64,000 nucleotides of DNA from Viola odorata (Eukaryota; Streptophyta; Magnoliopsida; Malpighiales; Violaceae): the NCBI GenBank assembly GCA_963691705.1, contig OY829542.1:28258579-28322578 (forward strand), written 5' to 3'. Made by a program: the position numbers and the translations under genes. The notes beneath the pieces are model-generated. The model was not told where the DNA came from, ran no database searches, and saw nothing but the letters and a program-made list of their open reading frames with translations. This document shows, piece by piece, positions 21,147 through 33,198 of the stretch (positions within the stretch are counted from its first letter, which is position 1; each line of letters starts with the position of its first letter).

Positions 21147-23092
21147 ATGCCTCGAGTAAAACAAGTAGCCCATAAGCTCACTACCTCAGACCCTGAATGT
21201 TCCTCCTACTCTCACAAATCTCTTAGCCTCGGCCTGGACGAGGAGCAACCACCTTCTCTGATCATCCCTCCTACCACCGAGCTAAACCCAACCTCCACCG
21301 CCGCTCACAAGTCGGATGGTGAGCTAGCAATCACCGGTGCGATTCCAGTGACCTCCACAATGACGAGATCCGGTCGGGTTTCCAGAAAACTACCCACATC
21401 CACCACCACGCCCAGGAAACCAAAGGTTGAGAAAGCCTCCCCTGCGGCCAAAAATGAGCTCACGGTCGAATAGGTCCTGCAAGACATCTTGGTGTCCGAA
21501 TCTGAGCATGAAGAGGAGCCGGAGCTGAGGAAAAAGAGGTCGAACAGACAGCCACTGGCGCCGACGATGAAGAAGGTTCCGACGAGAATGAAGTCGGGGA
21601 CGAGGAAGAATATGAAGATGCTGAGAAGGAGAAAGCTGCGAACGAGGCAGCTGAGAAAGCTGAGAAAGAAGCAGCTCTCAAAGCAGAGGCCGCGAAAAAG
21701 GCCAAGGAGAAAGAGACCAGAGCAAAGAAAATGGCTGCAAAAAGCAAGGCTAAGACTCCGGCCAGAGCAGATCCGCCACCAGAACCTGAAACGCTAGTGG
21801 ATAGGAAGAGGAAGGTCACATCTTCCTTAAAGGCCCCAGTCAAGCAGGTCCCGACAAAGAAAGTGCGACCTGACCAAGACGACGATTCTGATGTCGAGGG
21901 CCCGATGCAAGCTCCTGCATCTACCCCGCGAGTGTCTTCAATCCAGGTTGTTTCTGACCTCTATAATCCCCATGAATGGTTGTCTTTTGATGATAAACCT
22001 TCCTTAGATAAGTTGCATGCTATGAACTCCAGAGGTGTTAGCCCATGTGCGCGCCTAGATCTGGAATTTTTGAGAAAAATGGGACAGGACACTCGAGTCC
22101 GAGAGCTCATTGGTAACATCGGTTGGGATTCTTTTTTCTTTTTGGAGCATCCAACCTATGTCGAGCCCTCGGTGGAGTTGTTCACCACCTTTTGGGTTGG
22201 TTCGGACTATTTCAAGCCTAAGGGCAAGCATGGACCGAACCCTTCGACCCCTGAACTGATTAATTTTCGCTTAGCGAACAAATGGCTTAAACTGTCTCTC
22301 AATGAGTTCAATTGTGCACTTAATTTTGTCACGCCTGATGATTTAAAATCCAGTGCTTATAAGAATACTTTGACTTTGATTCCCCATATTTTTTATGCTG
22401 ATGTGGCCATTCGTGAGTTATCTGAGAATCCTAATGTTGTTTTCAACCCCAAATCCTCTAAAGCGTATGAAATTATGGACCTTGCCCTTAGAATTTTGCA
22501 TCGTTTTCTTGCTCGTACTTTTGCTGCTAGATTTTTTTTTTCAGGGCAGTTAACCATGCAAGAGCTATTTCTTCTTTGGTGCATGAAAAATAAGCGTAGG
22601 GTGAATTTAGAATTTTGGGTTGCATGTGCTTTTATTCATGTTCAGAATGGCTCTCGAGGCCCCATTTTAGGATCTTTGATTGCTTTGCTTTTTGTGAATT
22701 TGAGCAATATTGATTTGACCTCTGCTGGCCTTAGTGAGCCCATTGCTTTCAAGGATTTAGACCCCCATACACTTGATGTTATGGGCCATTTATGCATCTT
22801 ACATGGTATTTTGAGGTTTTCCATAGGTACCACACCATCGGGAGAGAAGGTCTTCGCCACGAAGCATGGAGGAGATTTTTCCTACCCCAACCTTTCAAGG
22901 CCTCAAGCCCTTGTTGCCCCTCGTGCCCCCGAAGGAAACTCCGATCGCGCCCCCGAAAGCAATCAAGCAAGCAAGCCATCCGATCCGTCACCCCAGAAGC
23001 TCCTCAGAATCAAGCGTCTGCTCCAAGCAGTCCTCGCAGAGCTTCAAGGCCTAGCAACTGAAGTGGCCAGGAGCAAGCTACCACCCTCTTGA
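21147..23092 (+). pseudogene. Athila copy 1 extra ORF (env-position, plant transposon protein type)
   Basis: The start ATG at 21147 opens a protein beginning MPRVKQVAHK. It has a Ser/Thr/Pro-rich N-terminus, a Lys/Ala/Glu-rich middle and a conserved C-terminal region open from 21731 to 23092. Key words there are YVEPSVELFTTFWVG, RLANKWLKLSLNEFN, ELFLLWCMKNKRRVN and LDVMGHLC. These match the extra ORF after pol in Athila-type elements. A stop at 21471 and a frame change in 21550-21740 break it. The role is unproven. An envelope-like function has been proposed for the position, but I see no clear signal peptide or membrane anchor. Confidence 0.7.
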
Positions 23093-23095
23093 TCT

Positions 23096-23108
23096 CCCCC
23101 CCCCCCCC
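23096..23108 (+). repeat. C13 tract after the Athila copy 1 extra ORF
   Basis: A run of 13 C begins five bases after the TGA stop. Copy 2 has C22 at the equivalent place. Confidence 0.9.
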
Positions 23109-23247
23109 AAACAATTCATCTTTCCTGCCCTCGAGGAGAGCCAAAAACATTTTTACCTGCTCTTTATTTTATTTTGTCATGTACTTATTTTAATTTTCGT
23201 TGAACTTCTTGTGTGTTCCTTTCCCGCATTGAGGACAATGCGCAGCC

Positions 23248-23259
23248 TAAGTGTGGGGA
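23248..23259 (+). other. TAAGTGTGGGGA motif, candidate polypurine tract of Athila copy 1
   Basis: The purine-rich motif GTGTGGGGAGGGA follows ATTGAGGACAATGCGCAGCC. Athila-type elements carry a similar motif before the 3' LTR. Related copies are at 32137, 32728 and 33199. Confidence 0.45.
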
Positions 23260-23589
23260 GGGATTTATCTATGTGTTTGTTGTATTTTTAAATTCTGTTT
23301 GTTGCTTGATTACATGTTTTTCTCGGATTTTTGTTTTCTCGAATTTTTCAAACAATTTCAGATTTTTAGGACTTTGCTAAATTTTTCTAAAAATCTGCCA
23401 CTGTCCAGTTTTTTTTCAAAAACCTTGTGAATGGACACACTTTTGATCACATTTTGCACAAGTATGAGCCACCAGCACCTTGTCTAGACCTATCTATTCC
23501 CATTTTTGCCTGCTGAACCTTATATCCATATCTAGGCCCCGACATCGGATGTATTTAAGCTTTGCAGCTAAGGATCTAGCTCTAGTTAT

Positions 23590-24137
23590 CAATTAAACCC
23601 AAGAGGTTTGCAAAACAGAAATGATGAACAGTCGTGGAAATTGAAGTCGAAATATGCAGTAGAATAATATGATGAAGATGAACAAGGAAGCGGAACAACA
23701 AGATGAAAATTGCAGTGGATAATTAATTCAAAAATAATCGATTAACAATAAAAATTCCAATCACACTTGCTCATAAACAAACCAAATACAAAAATCCAAG
23801 TTATTGATCGATTACAAGTATCCAAAAAATTCAAAAGGAACCAACACTCAAACAGTAAATTAACAGGTTGAAGACAGTGGATCTTTTACTTGCAATGAGT
23901 CAACTCGTCTTCTGGACTTGATCCTAACAAGGTGAGTTTCTGGTGTTCAGAGGGCGGAGTATTCTCTACGCAAGCAATAAACACTTTACACAAAAACTGA
24001 ATAAAATGAGAGAAGAGCTGGCTATTTATACTAGTAAAGTACAGCTGGTTCCACCAGTCTCCTGATAGGTCTTCCCGGTAGCTGGTCCATTTATTTCTCG
24101 ATAGATCTTACTAGTAGTCTTCCTGAAGGGTTATCGG
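23590..24137 (-). repeat. Partial chromovirus-type LTR resembling the LTR of element C
   Basis: The stretch around 23915-24035 (CTTGATCCTAACAAGGTGAG, GGTGTTCAGAGGGCGGAG, GCAATAAACACTTTACAC, AGCTGGCTATTTATA) parallels the LTR of element C at 36218-36335 in the same order. A minus-strand TATA box (plus strand CTATTTATAC) lies near 24024-24033. Neither end nor a duplication is clear, so this is a fragment. Confidence 0.55.
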
Positions 24138-26215
24138 TCATTTTGGCGTCATCTCCAGCTCTTCAAGCGTTACAATAGTCATGATCGCATCACATGGTGG
24201 ATATTGTACTTCCCAGATGAAGTCTACCTTTAGGAGTTTGGCCACCTCCTTCTCGATCGCATCCGCCTTTTCCCAGGAAAATTCCCAACACTTCTGCTGG
24301 ATCAGTTTGACTTCCGGATCAATATTCAAGTGCTCGACTACTTCTCTAGGGATACTGGGCATGTCTGATGATATCTAGGCAAATTCTCCAGCGTATTTGA
24401 TCAACAATCGAACCAACTGCTCAAGCTCTTCTTGGTTCAACTTCTCACTCACCAAGAAGTTATCGGCTTCTACTCCCTCTATCGGAACTGGAACCATCTT
24501 TTCCAATGGTTGGGTCTGTCTTTCATCCTCCTACTCAAAGGGGTTAGCGGCCACGCAGATGTATCGGTCACTGTTCCCATCAGTCATGACGAGATAACAC
24601 TCAACTGCTAGCTTCTAATCTCCCCTGACGATGATGACACCATCCCAAGAGGGATAATTTAGCTTTAAATGCCGTTGTGAGATAACGACTCCAAAGATGT
24701 TCAAAAAGGGTTGTCCTAGGATGAAGTTGTATGGTAAGTTTAGGTCTACTACTATGAACAATTATTGTTCGGTCCTCTTCCCATCATCTTCCAGGAAAAA
24801 GATTGGTAAAAAGGTGACTCCGACTATTGGAATGGGTACATCATCCACTCCGATAATCGGCTTCTCACACGAAATCAACTCCGACTCCAGTCGGTTCATC
24901 GTATTGTACACCTTGAGAGACAACAGGTTGACGGCACTGCCATTGTCTACCAGGGTCCTCCTGACCCTATGGTTTCCGATAACCGTCGTCAATACTAACG
25001 AGTCATTCTGGGGGTACACCACCCTCTGCTCATCTTCTTCTGAGAAAGAAATAGCCATTCGGTCAAGCACACTGAATCTGACTTCTTCTCGCAAAAGCTC
25101 GTCCTGCTTCCTCTTTCCACTAGTTGAGGGTCCCTCCACATTCTGGGTCCCTCCTGCAATCAGGTGGATCACGGGGAATTCATCAAGGGATGCTACCAGA
25201 ATCTCCTTCCCCTTTTCCCTTCGCACATTCATAACGAGGATCGTGGAAGATCCAGCTTTCACAGCATCCTTGTGATTGTTGTTCAATCTATTCTTGGGGG
25301 CTCGTGCTCTGGCCTGAGCGGTATACTCACCCAAGTATCCATCCTCGATCAGCCGTTCAATGGCCGCCTTCAGCATCCTGCATCCTTCCATATCATGACC
25401 TTTTACCTTATGGAAACGATAAAATAAATCTCTACGCTCACCCATGTAGGCACCCGGCTTATTAGTAGGATACCGGATTGGCAACCTTTTACTCTCGACT
25501 ACCGATAGGATTTCCGCCCTGGGGATCAGTAACAGGGTGGTCTTGAAATCGAAATCCGTTTGTCTTCCCTGTCGAAAATCTATCCTCCTCTTTGTGGGTC
25601 TTCATGGTCCATACTCTCTCTGATTTCTTTGTGGGGGATCAACCTCCGGTGTTAGCTTCCATGGAGGCGGTGTATACTCTCTCTGATTCCTCCGCTGGAA
25701 GTCTGCTTCCTCCATCTTGGCATAGTTATGGGCATTGATGCGCAAGAGATCCAAGGTCTGTGGGGGATCTGTCAGCAACGTATCTTCTAGCTTATCGTAC
25801 CCACAATTCCTCTTCAATGCTTCCATTGGAAAGTCTATGGTGACATTTTGTGTCATGAGCATTTAAGTGTTAAACCGGCCCAGGTAGGCCTTGAGAGACT
25901 CCCCTAGTTTCCGTTGGATGTCAAACAGGGATGCGGATGACTTTTTCAATGGAATGGAGGTGCTAAATCTGCTCCAAAATCACTCCTTCAATTGTGCAAA
26001 ACTGTCTACGGAACCCGATGGTAGTCCTTGAAACCATGTACTAGCCATTCTGGGTAAGGTCAGTATAAAAATATGACACAGTGCCTCATCCCTCCTTGTC
26101 TGGAACTTAATATAGTTTTTTACCCAAGTTAAATGGGTGATGGGATTCGTGGCACCAATGTAAACATCCATCGGAAGCTTTATCCGTCTACTCGTTTCTG
26201 GCCACAACCCGAGCA
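24138..26215 (-). mobile_element. Tat-lineage Ty3/gypsy fragment: gag, protease and RT start
   Basis: Read right to left on the minus strand. 25980-26216 is Gag (IKLPMDVYIGATNPITHL, WFQGLPSGSVDSFAQL). 24762-25484 holds the Gag C-terminus with YCRFH-like FYRFHKVKGHDMEGC and an aspartic protease (VRRTLVDNGSAVNLL). 24138-24362 is the region before RT (MPSIPREVVEHLNI, WEKADAIEKEVAKLLK). The patterns match the Tat lineage rather than the chromoviruses or Athila nearby. RT proper, RNase H and integrase are missing, and both ends are abrupt. Confidence 0.75.
24762..25484 (-). pseudogene. Tat-lineage Gag C-terminus and aspartic protease
   Basis: This is the longest open piece of the fragment (240 codons). 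Residues about 20-55 match the Gag C-terminal block with His/Cys residues (FHKVKGHDMEGC, LIEDGYLGEY). Residues about 105-110 carry the INTIAGG-like IHLIAGG. Residues about 185-200 carry the protease active-site loop VDNGSAVN, where retroviral-type proteases have Asp-Ser/Thr-Gly, so Asn replaces the middle residue. It would process the Gag-Pol polyprotein. As a fragment it is not expected to function. Confidence 0.72.
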
Positions 26216-27565
26216 AAGATTGATGTTCATGATGCCACCATCTCTCTAGAGTTTGATGGGGAGATCATCAAATTCAACATGCTAGAAGCCATGCGATACC
26301 CCTCTGAATTCTCTAGTGTGAATTATATTGATATTGTTGACCCCATTATAGGGGAGATTGATGAAATATATTCTACTGGCCCCTTGCAGTCTGCCCTTGA
26401 CAGGAGTCTGACACCCGCTCTTCTAGATGTCGTAGCCTCGACACTTCCCATTCCACCTGAATTACACTCTGTCGTCGTTGCCCTAGAAGAATGCGCTATT
26501 ACTCAGCATGAGTCTCTGAAGCAGTCTCCTGAATGTCCGGACCGTGTTAAGTTATTTCCCTCTATTGATCAGGCTCCAGCCCTCGATCTGAAGCCATTGC
26601 CTTCCCATTTGAAGTATGCTTATCTAGGCCCCGATAACTCTTTGCCCGTCATTATCTCCAACAAGCTCAAAAACCCCGAGGAATCTGAGCTAGTTTCCTT
26701 GCTGAAGAACTTCAGACAAGCTATAGGATGGACCATTGCGGACATCAAGGGCTTATCCCTAGCGTTATGCACTCATCACATTCACCTCGAAGACGCGAGC
26801 AAGACCATCCGCCAGCCCCAGCGTCGACTGAATCCGCCAATGATGGAAGTGGTAAAGAAAGAGATTCTCAAGTTGCTAGATGCAGGAGTTATCTACCCCA
26901 TCTCAGATAGTCCATGGGTCAGCCCTATCCAGGTCGTGCCCAAGAAAATAGGCATAACCATCACCACCGGTCAAGATGGCGAATCCATTCCTACCCGGAT
27001 CCAGAATGGGTGGAGAGTGTATATTGACTACCGCCGATTGAATGTCGCTACCAGGAAAGATCATTTTCCCCTGCCCTTCATCGATCGGATGCTAGAACGT
27101 CTCGCTGGCAAGACCCACTATTGTTGTCTAGACGGTTACTCCGGTTTCCATCAAATCCCAGTTGCTCCTGAAGACCAGGAAAAAACCATCTTTACCTACC
27201 CTTTCGGGACCTTAGCGTATAGACGCATGCCCTTCGGCCTGTATAACGCCCCTGCCACTTTTCAACGTTGCATGGTCAGCATTTTCTCTGAGCTAGTTGA
27301 GGATGGAATCGAGGTCTTCATGGACGACTTCACTGTCTATGGGAATTGTTTTGAGGAATGCATGGACAATCTGAAGAGATGCCTAGAGCGCTGCATAGAG
27401 ACAAATCTTGTTCTGAATTTTGAAAAATGTCACTTCATGGTGGATCGAGCCCTGGTACTTAGTCATGTCATCTCGGCCAAGGGAATTGAGGTTGACAAAG
27501 CGAAGATCGAAGTGATAGAATCCTTGCCCATCCATCCTGTGTTCGAGATGTGCGGTCTTTTCTAG
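26216..27565 (+). pseudogene. Athila copy 2 protease tail and reverse transcriptase
   Basis: The open part 26279-27565 begins in the tail of the protease (DATISLEFDGEIIKFNMLEA precedes it). It runs through RT with the RT words WVSPIQVVPKK, WRVYIDYRRLN, HFPLPFIDRMLERLAG and CLDGYSGFHQIPV. The catalytic FMDD box lies near 27314-27331. RT copies element RNA into cDNA. The frame is lost at about 27550 just after KAKIEVIESLP, where the sequence continues in another frame as RSFLGHAAFYRRFIKDFS. Apart from this break the RT region is remarkably open. Confidence 0.88.
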
Positions 27566-28335
27566 GCCACGCCGCTTTCTACCGACGGTTTATTAAGGAT
27601 TTTTCCAAGATTGCCCAATCAATGTGTCACTTGCTCCAGAAGGACGTGCCCTTTGATATCAACGAGGCCTGTAAAACCGCTTTTGAACTCCTCAAGAACA
27701 GACTTACCTCAGCCCCAATTATTCGTACCCCCGATTGGACATTACCTTTCGAGGTCATGTATGATGCCAGTAATCAGGCCTTGGGTGCCGTTTTGGGTCA
27801 GAAGAAGGATAAAGAGACCCGTGTTATCTACTATGCTTCCAAGCTACTAGACCTGGCCCAGTAGAACTACACAACCACAGAGAAAGAACTCCTGGCCGTA
27901 GTCTATGCCCTTGACAAATTCAGGCAATATCTCCTAGGCACTCATGTGCTCGTCTACTCGGACCATTCTGCCCTTCGGTATTTGTTGACCAAAGCTGATG
28001 CCAAACCACAACTTATTCGTTGGATCCTGCTCCTACAAGAATTTGATATCGATATCAAAGATAAGGCAGGAAGAGAAAATCTTGTGGCAGATCACTTGAG
28101 CAGACTTCCAACCCAGGAAGACAATTCGCTTGAGCCAATCCGAGATACTTTTCTAGACGAGCAATTATGTCTAGCCCAGGTTGTTTATTCCCCATGGTTT
28201 TCTGATATTGCAAACTTTTGTGCTACTGGCACTTACCCAGCCGATGCCTCCCTTTCTGAATGCAACAAAATCAGATGGCAAGCCAAATACTACATTTGGG
28301 ACAGCCCCTACCTGTGGAAGCACTGTTCGGATTAG
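27550..28335 (+). pseudogene. Athila copy 2 RNase H
   Basis: Two open pieces (27550-27864 and 27946-28335) give the RNase H words VMYDASNQALGAVLGQKK, TEKELLAVVYALDKFRQYLLG and VYSDHSALRYLL, ending with ENLVADHLSRLP. A TAG at 27862-27864 interrupts it inside the second conserved block. The linker to integrase (IRWQAKYYIWDSPYLWKHC) is followed by a TAG at 28333. Confidence 0.86.
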
Positions 28336-28356
28336 ATAATTCGTAGATGTGTAACC

Positions 28357-29443
28357 ATGGATGAGGTGCCCTCGATCCTTAGATTCTGCCATTCAGAAGG
28401 AGGACATTTCGCGGCCAAGAAAACTGCCCTGAAGGTCCTGGAAGCTGGTCTGTACTGGCCCACCATTTTCAAGGATAGTTACATGTATTACGCTTCGTGC
28501 CCCCGATGTCAAGTGACTGGAAATATCGGTGCCAGGAATCAGATGCCCTTGACAAACATTATCACCTGTGAGATTTTTGATATCTAGGGTATAGATTTCA
28601 TGGGCCCCTTTCCCAACTCCTTTGGCAACGTCTACATCCTTCTGGCTGTCGATTATGTTTCCAAATGGGTTGAGACCAAGGCAATGTCAACATCCTTCTG
28701 GCCGTCGATTACATCCTTCTGACAGATGACTCCAAGGTGGTCATGAATTTTCGCCGCACTAATATCTTCAACCGATTTGGTACACCTAGAGCACTCATCA
28801 GCGACAAGGGTACCCATTTCTGCAACCGTGTCGTGGCCTCGCTCTTGACAAAGTATAGAGTCCACCATAGAACATCCACCGCCTATCACCCTCAAACTAA
28901 TGGCCAAGCTGAAGTCTCAAACCGTGAGATTAAGTCCATCCTTGAGAAGACCGTTAACCAGTCCCGGAAAGATTGGAGTCTAAAATTGGATGATGCACTC
29001 TGGGCCTATCATCAGCTTTCAAGACCCCAATCGGAATGACTCCCTACAGACTTGTCTATGGCAAGCCGTGCCATCTTCCAGTGGAGATAGAGCACAAGGC
29101 TTTTTGGGCCATCAGGAAAGTGAATACAGATCTAGGCCTCGCCAATCAACACAGGCGTTTGCAAATCCAAGAGCTAGAAGAATTGAGGGACAATGCCATG
29201 CTCTACAAGGGCAAGACAAAAGCTTACCATGACAGGTACCTTCGTCCCAAAACCTTTTCAGTCGGACAACAAGTCTTATTGTACAACTCACGCTTGCGAC
29301 TCTTTGCTGGAAAGCTGAAGTCTAAATGGTCAGGACCTTTCATGGTCACGATAGTTTACAACCATGGGGCGGTCGAGATTCAGAACCCGATCACAGGAAT
29401 CATCTTCAAGGTCAATGGCCAAAGACTAAAATCCTTTTATTAA
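28357..29443 (+). pseudogene. Athila copy 2 integrase
   Basis: 28357-28587 carries the zinc-binding N-terminus (FCHSEGGHFAAKKTALKVLEAG, CPRCQVTGNIGARNQMP). A TAG at 28585 precedes the first catalytic Asp ([13 protein letters not shown]). 28737-29039 has the second Asp ([12 protein letters not shown]) and the Glu region ([18 protein letters not shown]). The C-terminal part is open at 29036-29443 ([39 protein letters not shown]). A partial repeat of ACATCCTTCTGGC(C/T)GTCGATTA near 28630-28720 adds a frame change. Confidence 0.87.
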
Positions 29444-30036
29444 GGATTCCAGCCCTTGATAGTTGAGGAAGCCATGGTGGATGTCCCACCTATCCAGACC
29501 TAGAATGGCACTGCACATCGAGGTCCCGACGAGTAAACAGACCACACTGGAGGCATTTGATATGTCGTCCACATCCTTTCTCTCTCCCTTACCTTTTTCA
29601 TATCTTTTTGGATTCTCTGATTTTATTTTTATTTTCTCTCCGATTTTATTTCCATGTTTTATTCCTTCTTTATATCCTTGACCCTTCCTTTTCTCATGTG
29701 ATTTCATTCCTTTTATTTGGTAATTATTTACCTTTATTCTCTCTTTTTGTCCATAAATTAATTAACCAACTGCCTTTTTGAAAATTGAAAGTTGTTCTCC
29801 TTTTTAGGCGGTTGAGATACGCGTGGGGCATCGTGCTCCAAGCCCAAGGCGCCACGTGGTCTGACAGGTAGCAAAAAAGCAGCCCTCATTAATGAAAAAA
29901 CTGCGTCATTTAATGCCAGCGGCATCTACGTCCCTCTCTCCCACACTCCTATTTCATCTTCACTCACATCACAACTCAAACACATCACTTTCATCTATCA
30001 CAACTCCACCATTGTTCTCTTCCATCCCTATTAGCC
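29444..30036 (+). other. Spacer between Athila copy 2 integrase and the env-position ORF
   Basis: It includes a T-rich stretch and then CTCCTTTTTAG|GCGGTTGAGAT at 29807-29828, a good-looking 3' splice acceptor shared with copy 1. No other coding signal is seen. Confidence 0.42.
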
Positions 30037-31976
30037 ATGGCAAGAACAAAGAAACTTGTCCGCAAGAACGCTTTAGGGCCTAACCCAGTGAACAATCCTG
30101 ACATTCCTACTCCTTCATGGTCCAGATCCCAATCTTCCACCCCTGGCTCATACAAAACGGCCACACCACCCTCTGTCCAGCCGATCCCCATTCCCTCTCC
30201 CTCAGCGGTCTCACCAACATCCGCGGAGCAGCAAAGAGAGTTTACCCCGGTCGAAGACGACCTCGAAATCACTGGTTCCGCCCCTCCTACCACAACCACA
30301 ACTAGGGGTGGCCGGGTGGTGAAGCTCCCACCAAGGTCCTCCACTGCCAAATCCACAGCAAAGTCCAAGTCTAAAAAGCCCTCTCCAACCGCCCGAAAGC
30401 TCCCCATTGACGCAGCCGTCGATCGCTTTTTAGCCCCCGAGCCAGCCCTAACCGTGGAGGAAGTCCTCAAAGACATCCTCATACCCAATGAGGAGGAAGA
30501 AGTGGAGCATGGCACCGCTGGCAACGATGAAGGGTCTGGCGAGAATGATGCCTAGGAGGAAGAAGATGTAGAGACCGATGCTGAAAGAGAGAAGGTAGAG
30601 AAGGAAGCTGCGGCCCAGAAAGAAGCAGCCGCGAGATCTGCAGCCAAGAAAGGCAAAGCCAAGACTCTGGCCAGAGTAGAGCAGCCTGCCGAGGCAGAGA
30701 CACCAGTAGGACAAAAGAGGAAGCAGCCTCCATCAACTAAGCTCAAGGCCTCGACATCCAAGAAGTCTCGAGGCCCCGAAGAGCCTTCGGATGACGAGAC
30801 CACGACATCAGCCCCTCCTTCTGCCTCTCGAGCGACCTCTACCCAAGTGACTTCTGACCTTTCTGTGTTGCATGAGTGGCTTGGTTTTAATGATAAACCA
30901 TCAATTGACAAATTGCACCAGTTGAACCATAAAAGCGTTAGCCCCTGTGCGCGCCTGGACATGAATTTCTTGACCATGATGGGCATAGCCTCTCGAGTCT
31001 GAGAGTTAGTAGCCAATTTTGGCTGGGAAGCCCTGTTCTTTCTAGAACATCCCACCTTTGTTGAACTCTCCCTAGAGTTCTTCACTACCTTTTGGGTTTC
31101 TTCTGAAAATTTCAAGCCCAAGGGTAAATTTGGTACCCCTCTATCTACCCCTAGTCTGATTAATTTTAGGCTAGCGAACAAATGGATTCCTCTATCCCTT
31201 AATGAGTTCAATTGCTTTCTTGGTTTTGTTAAGCCTGATAAGATTAATGTTGTTGCCTATAAGAATGCTTTGACTATTATACCTCGTGTTTTTTATGCTT
31301 CTGTTGCTTTTCGTGAATTTAGCAATAAACCTGATGCTGGAGTAAAGCCTATGAAATTGTTGATCCTGCCTTGCGTATTGTGCATAGATATCTAGCCCTC
31401 ACTTTCTCGGGTCGATTTGGATCCTCGGGTCAGTTATCTGTGCAAGAACTTTTCTTTTTATGGTGCATGACACATAAGCGTAGGGTTAATCTTGGTTTTT
31501 GGGTTGCTTCGGGTGTCCTGCATGTTTTGAATTGCAACCGTGGTCCTATTTTTGGTTCCCTTATCTCTTTGCTCGCTGTGAAATTGCGTAAGATAGACCT
31601 GTATGGCAGCAACCTTTCTGAGCCCCTAGCATTTAAAGATCTTGATGTTCGTACTTTAGATGTCATGGGCCACTTATGTGTTTCACATAATTTGCTGAGT
31701 TTTTCCACAGGATGTACCCAGCCAGGAGATAAAGTTTTCGGGACCCGAATTGGCGGACGCTTCGAGTATCCAGACCCTTCCAGACCTCGATCCTCATCCA
31801 TCCCCCCTGGCCAAGCCGAGCCATTTCGTCAAGCCCAGAGCACATCAGCAGCAGTCCAGCCCCCGACTCCCACCCTGGTTTATGACCCTACGCAGACGAG
31901 ACTCTTCCAGGCCATCCTCTGGGAACTTCAGGCTTTGACGGCTGAAGTTGCCCGGTACAATCTTCCACCCCAGTGA
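30037..31976 (+). pseudogene. Athila copy 2 extra ORF (env-position)
   Basis: The start ATG at 30037 gives MARTKKLVRKNA, a beginning typical of Athila proteins. A Pro/Ser/Thr-rich N-terminus, an acidic/Lys-Ala middle and the conserved C-terminal region follow. The last part is open at 31371-31976 (ELFFLWCMTHKRRVNLGFWVA, LDVRTLDVMGHLC). TAG at 30553, TGA near 31000 and a frame change near 31340 break the frame. Its layout is collinear with copy 1, though the sequences are clearly diverged, so the two are separate old insertions. Confidence 0.7.
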
Positions 31977-31979
31977 CCT

Positions 31980-32001
31980 CCCCCCCCCCCCCCCCCCCCC
32001 C
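31980..32001 (+). repeat. C22 tract after the Athila copy 2 extra ORF
   Basis: Twenty-two consecutive C follow the TGA stop within four bases. The position matches the C13 tract of copy 1. Confidence 0.9.
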
Positions 32002-33198
32002 GAACAATTCCTTTTTTCTAGCCCTCGAGGAGGGCCCTGAACAATTTTAAATGCTTTCTTTTATTTCGGTTGTACTGTACTTATTTTCTTGAACTCCTTT
32101 TGTGTGCCCTTCCCACATTAGGCACAATGCGCTGCCTAAGTGTGGGAGGGATTTATTTATGCGCTTTGCTTGCATGTTTGCATGTTTATTTTCACGTTTG
32201 TTGCATGATTGTATGTTTTTTCGGATTTTATTTTTAGCTTTGCTAGGAAATTTTCCCACTGCCAATTTTCAAACCCTCATTTTTGGGATGCATTTTTAAC
32301 TTTTGATGCATAGGAGAAACATGGCATGCATCGCATCTACACCTGAGCATGCATTTTTTTAGACCTGTTAGCCCTTATTTCCGATCTTGCCCTAGACACC
32401 AGTAGTCAGAATTTGATCCCGTGAGCACTTTAAGCTTCTTGCCCTTTATTCATGTGTGATAATGCTTGACTAGGCACAGTCTAGGTTTGTATAATATCCC
32501 TGAGTATAGTCACTGTTAGACATGGGAAAGCTTAGATATGATAGAAAACTTCGCATCAATGTCTTTTTCTTTCTCTTCTCTTCTCTTTTCGAGCCCCCGA
32601 CATCCCCCTTCTTTTCATATTCTTTCCTGACCATTTGTATTTCCTTGATCTTTTTCCTTGGTAGGTGAGGTAGCAGTTATTGAGGGTAACGCCGAGGGCT
32701 AGACACCCGAAGAACATGCAGACAAGCTTAAGTGTGGGGAAGCAAACTGATAACAATACCCCTAACAATAAGGGCATTCTCGTCTTATANNNNNNNNNNN
32801 NNNNNNNNNNNNNNNNNNNNNNNNNNNNNNNNNNNNNNNNNNNNNNNNNNNNNNNNNNNNNNNNNNNNNNNNNNNNNNNNNNNNNNNNNNNNNNNNNNNN
32901 NNNNNNNNNNNNNNNNNNNNNNNNNNNNNNNNNNNNNNNNNNNNNNNNNNNNNNNNNNNNNNNNNNNNNNNNNNNNNNNNNNNNNNNNNGTGCAGGTACA
33001 TCGGACATCATGGACAGTCGACCTCAAGGCTCATAATCCTCTACAATCCTACAGCAAACAGATCGAATCTTATCACAAACGAAAGTAAAAGACTTCAGAG
33101 CAGAAAGCAAAAAAGTAGAGATCTGGGGCAAGAAAAACCAAAAGCTCGAAAGAGTTTCTAGCCCTAGATCATTCAAAGCAATCGAGCCCCTAGAAAAG
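32002..33198 (+). other. Athila copy 2 non-coding 3' region with N gap
   Basis: No ORF of note was found. It contains TAAGTGTGGGA at 32137-32147 (after CACATTAGGCACAATGCGCTGCC, the counterpart of 23227-23259) and TTAAGTGTGGGGA at 32728-32740. The run of 200 N at 32790-32989 hides part of it, so the real length is unknown. Confidence 0.6.
32790..32989. other. Assembly gap (200 N)
   Basis: Exactly 200 consecutive N, a typical scaffold placeholder. Any open frame crossing it is meaningless. Confidence 0.99.

Larger units (their letters stand above)
18644..23585 (+). mobile_element. Athila copy 1: 5'-truncated Ty3/gypsy element
   Basis: The order on the plus strand is RT end, RNase H, integrase, spacer, extra ORF, C-tract, then a TAAGTGTGGGGA motif (23248-23259). 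This matches Athila-lineage elements, which carry an extra ORF between integrase and the 3' LTR. The 5' LTR, gag, protease and most of RT are absent. The right limit near 23585 is approximate, where chromovirus-like LTR sequence begins. Confidence 0.8.

Noticed and set aside
21147..31976. Calling the env-position ORFs a true viral envelope gene
   Set aside because: Position fits, but no signal peptide, cleavage site or clear membrane anchor was seen, and both copies are broken.
32556..33088. Open frames crossing 32790-32989
   Set aside because: They consist mostly of N and carry no information.
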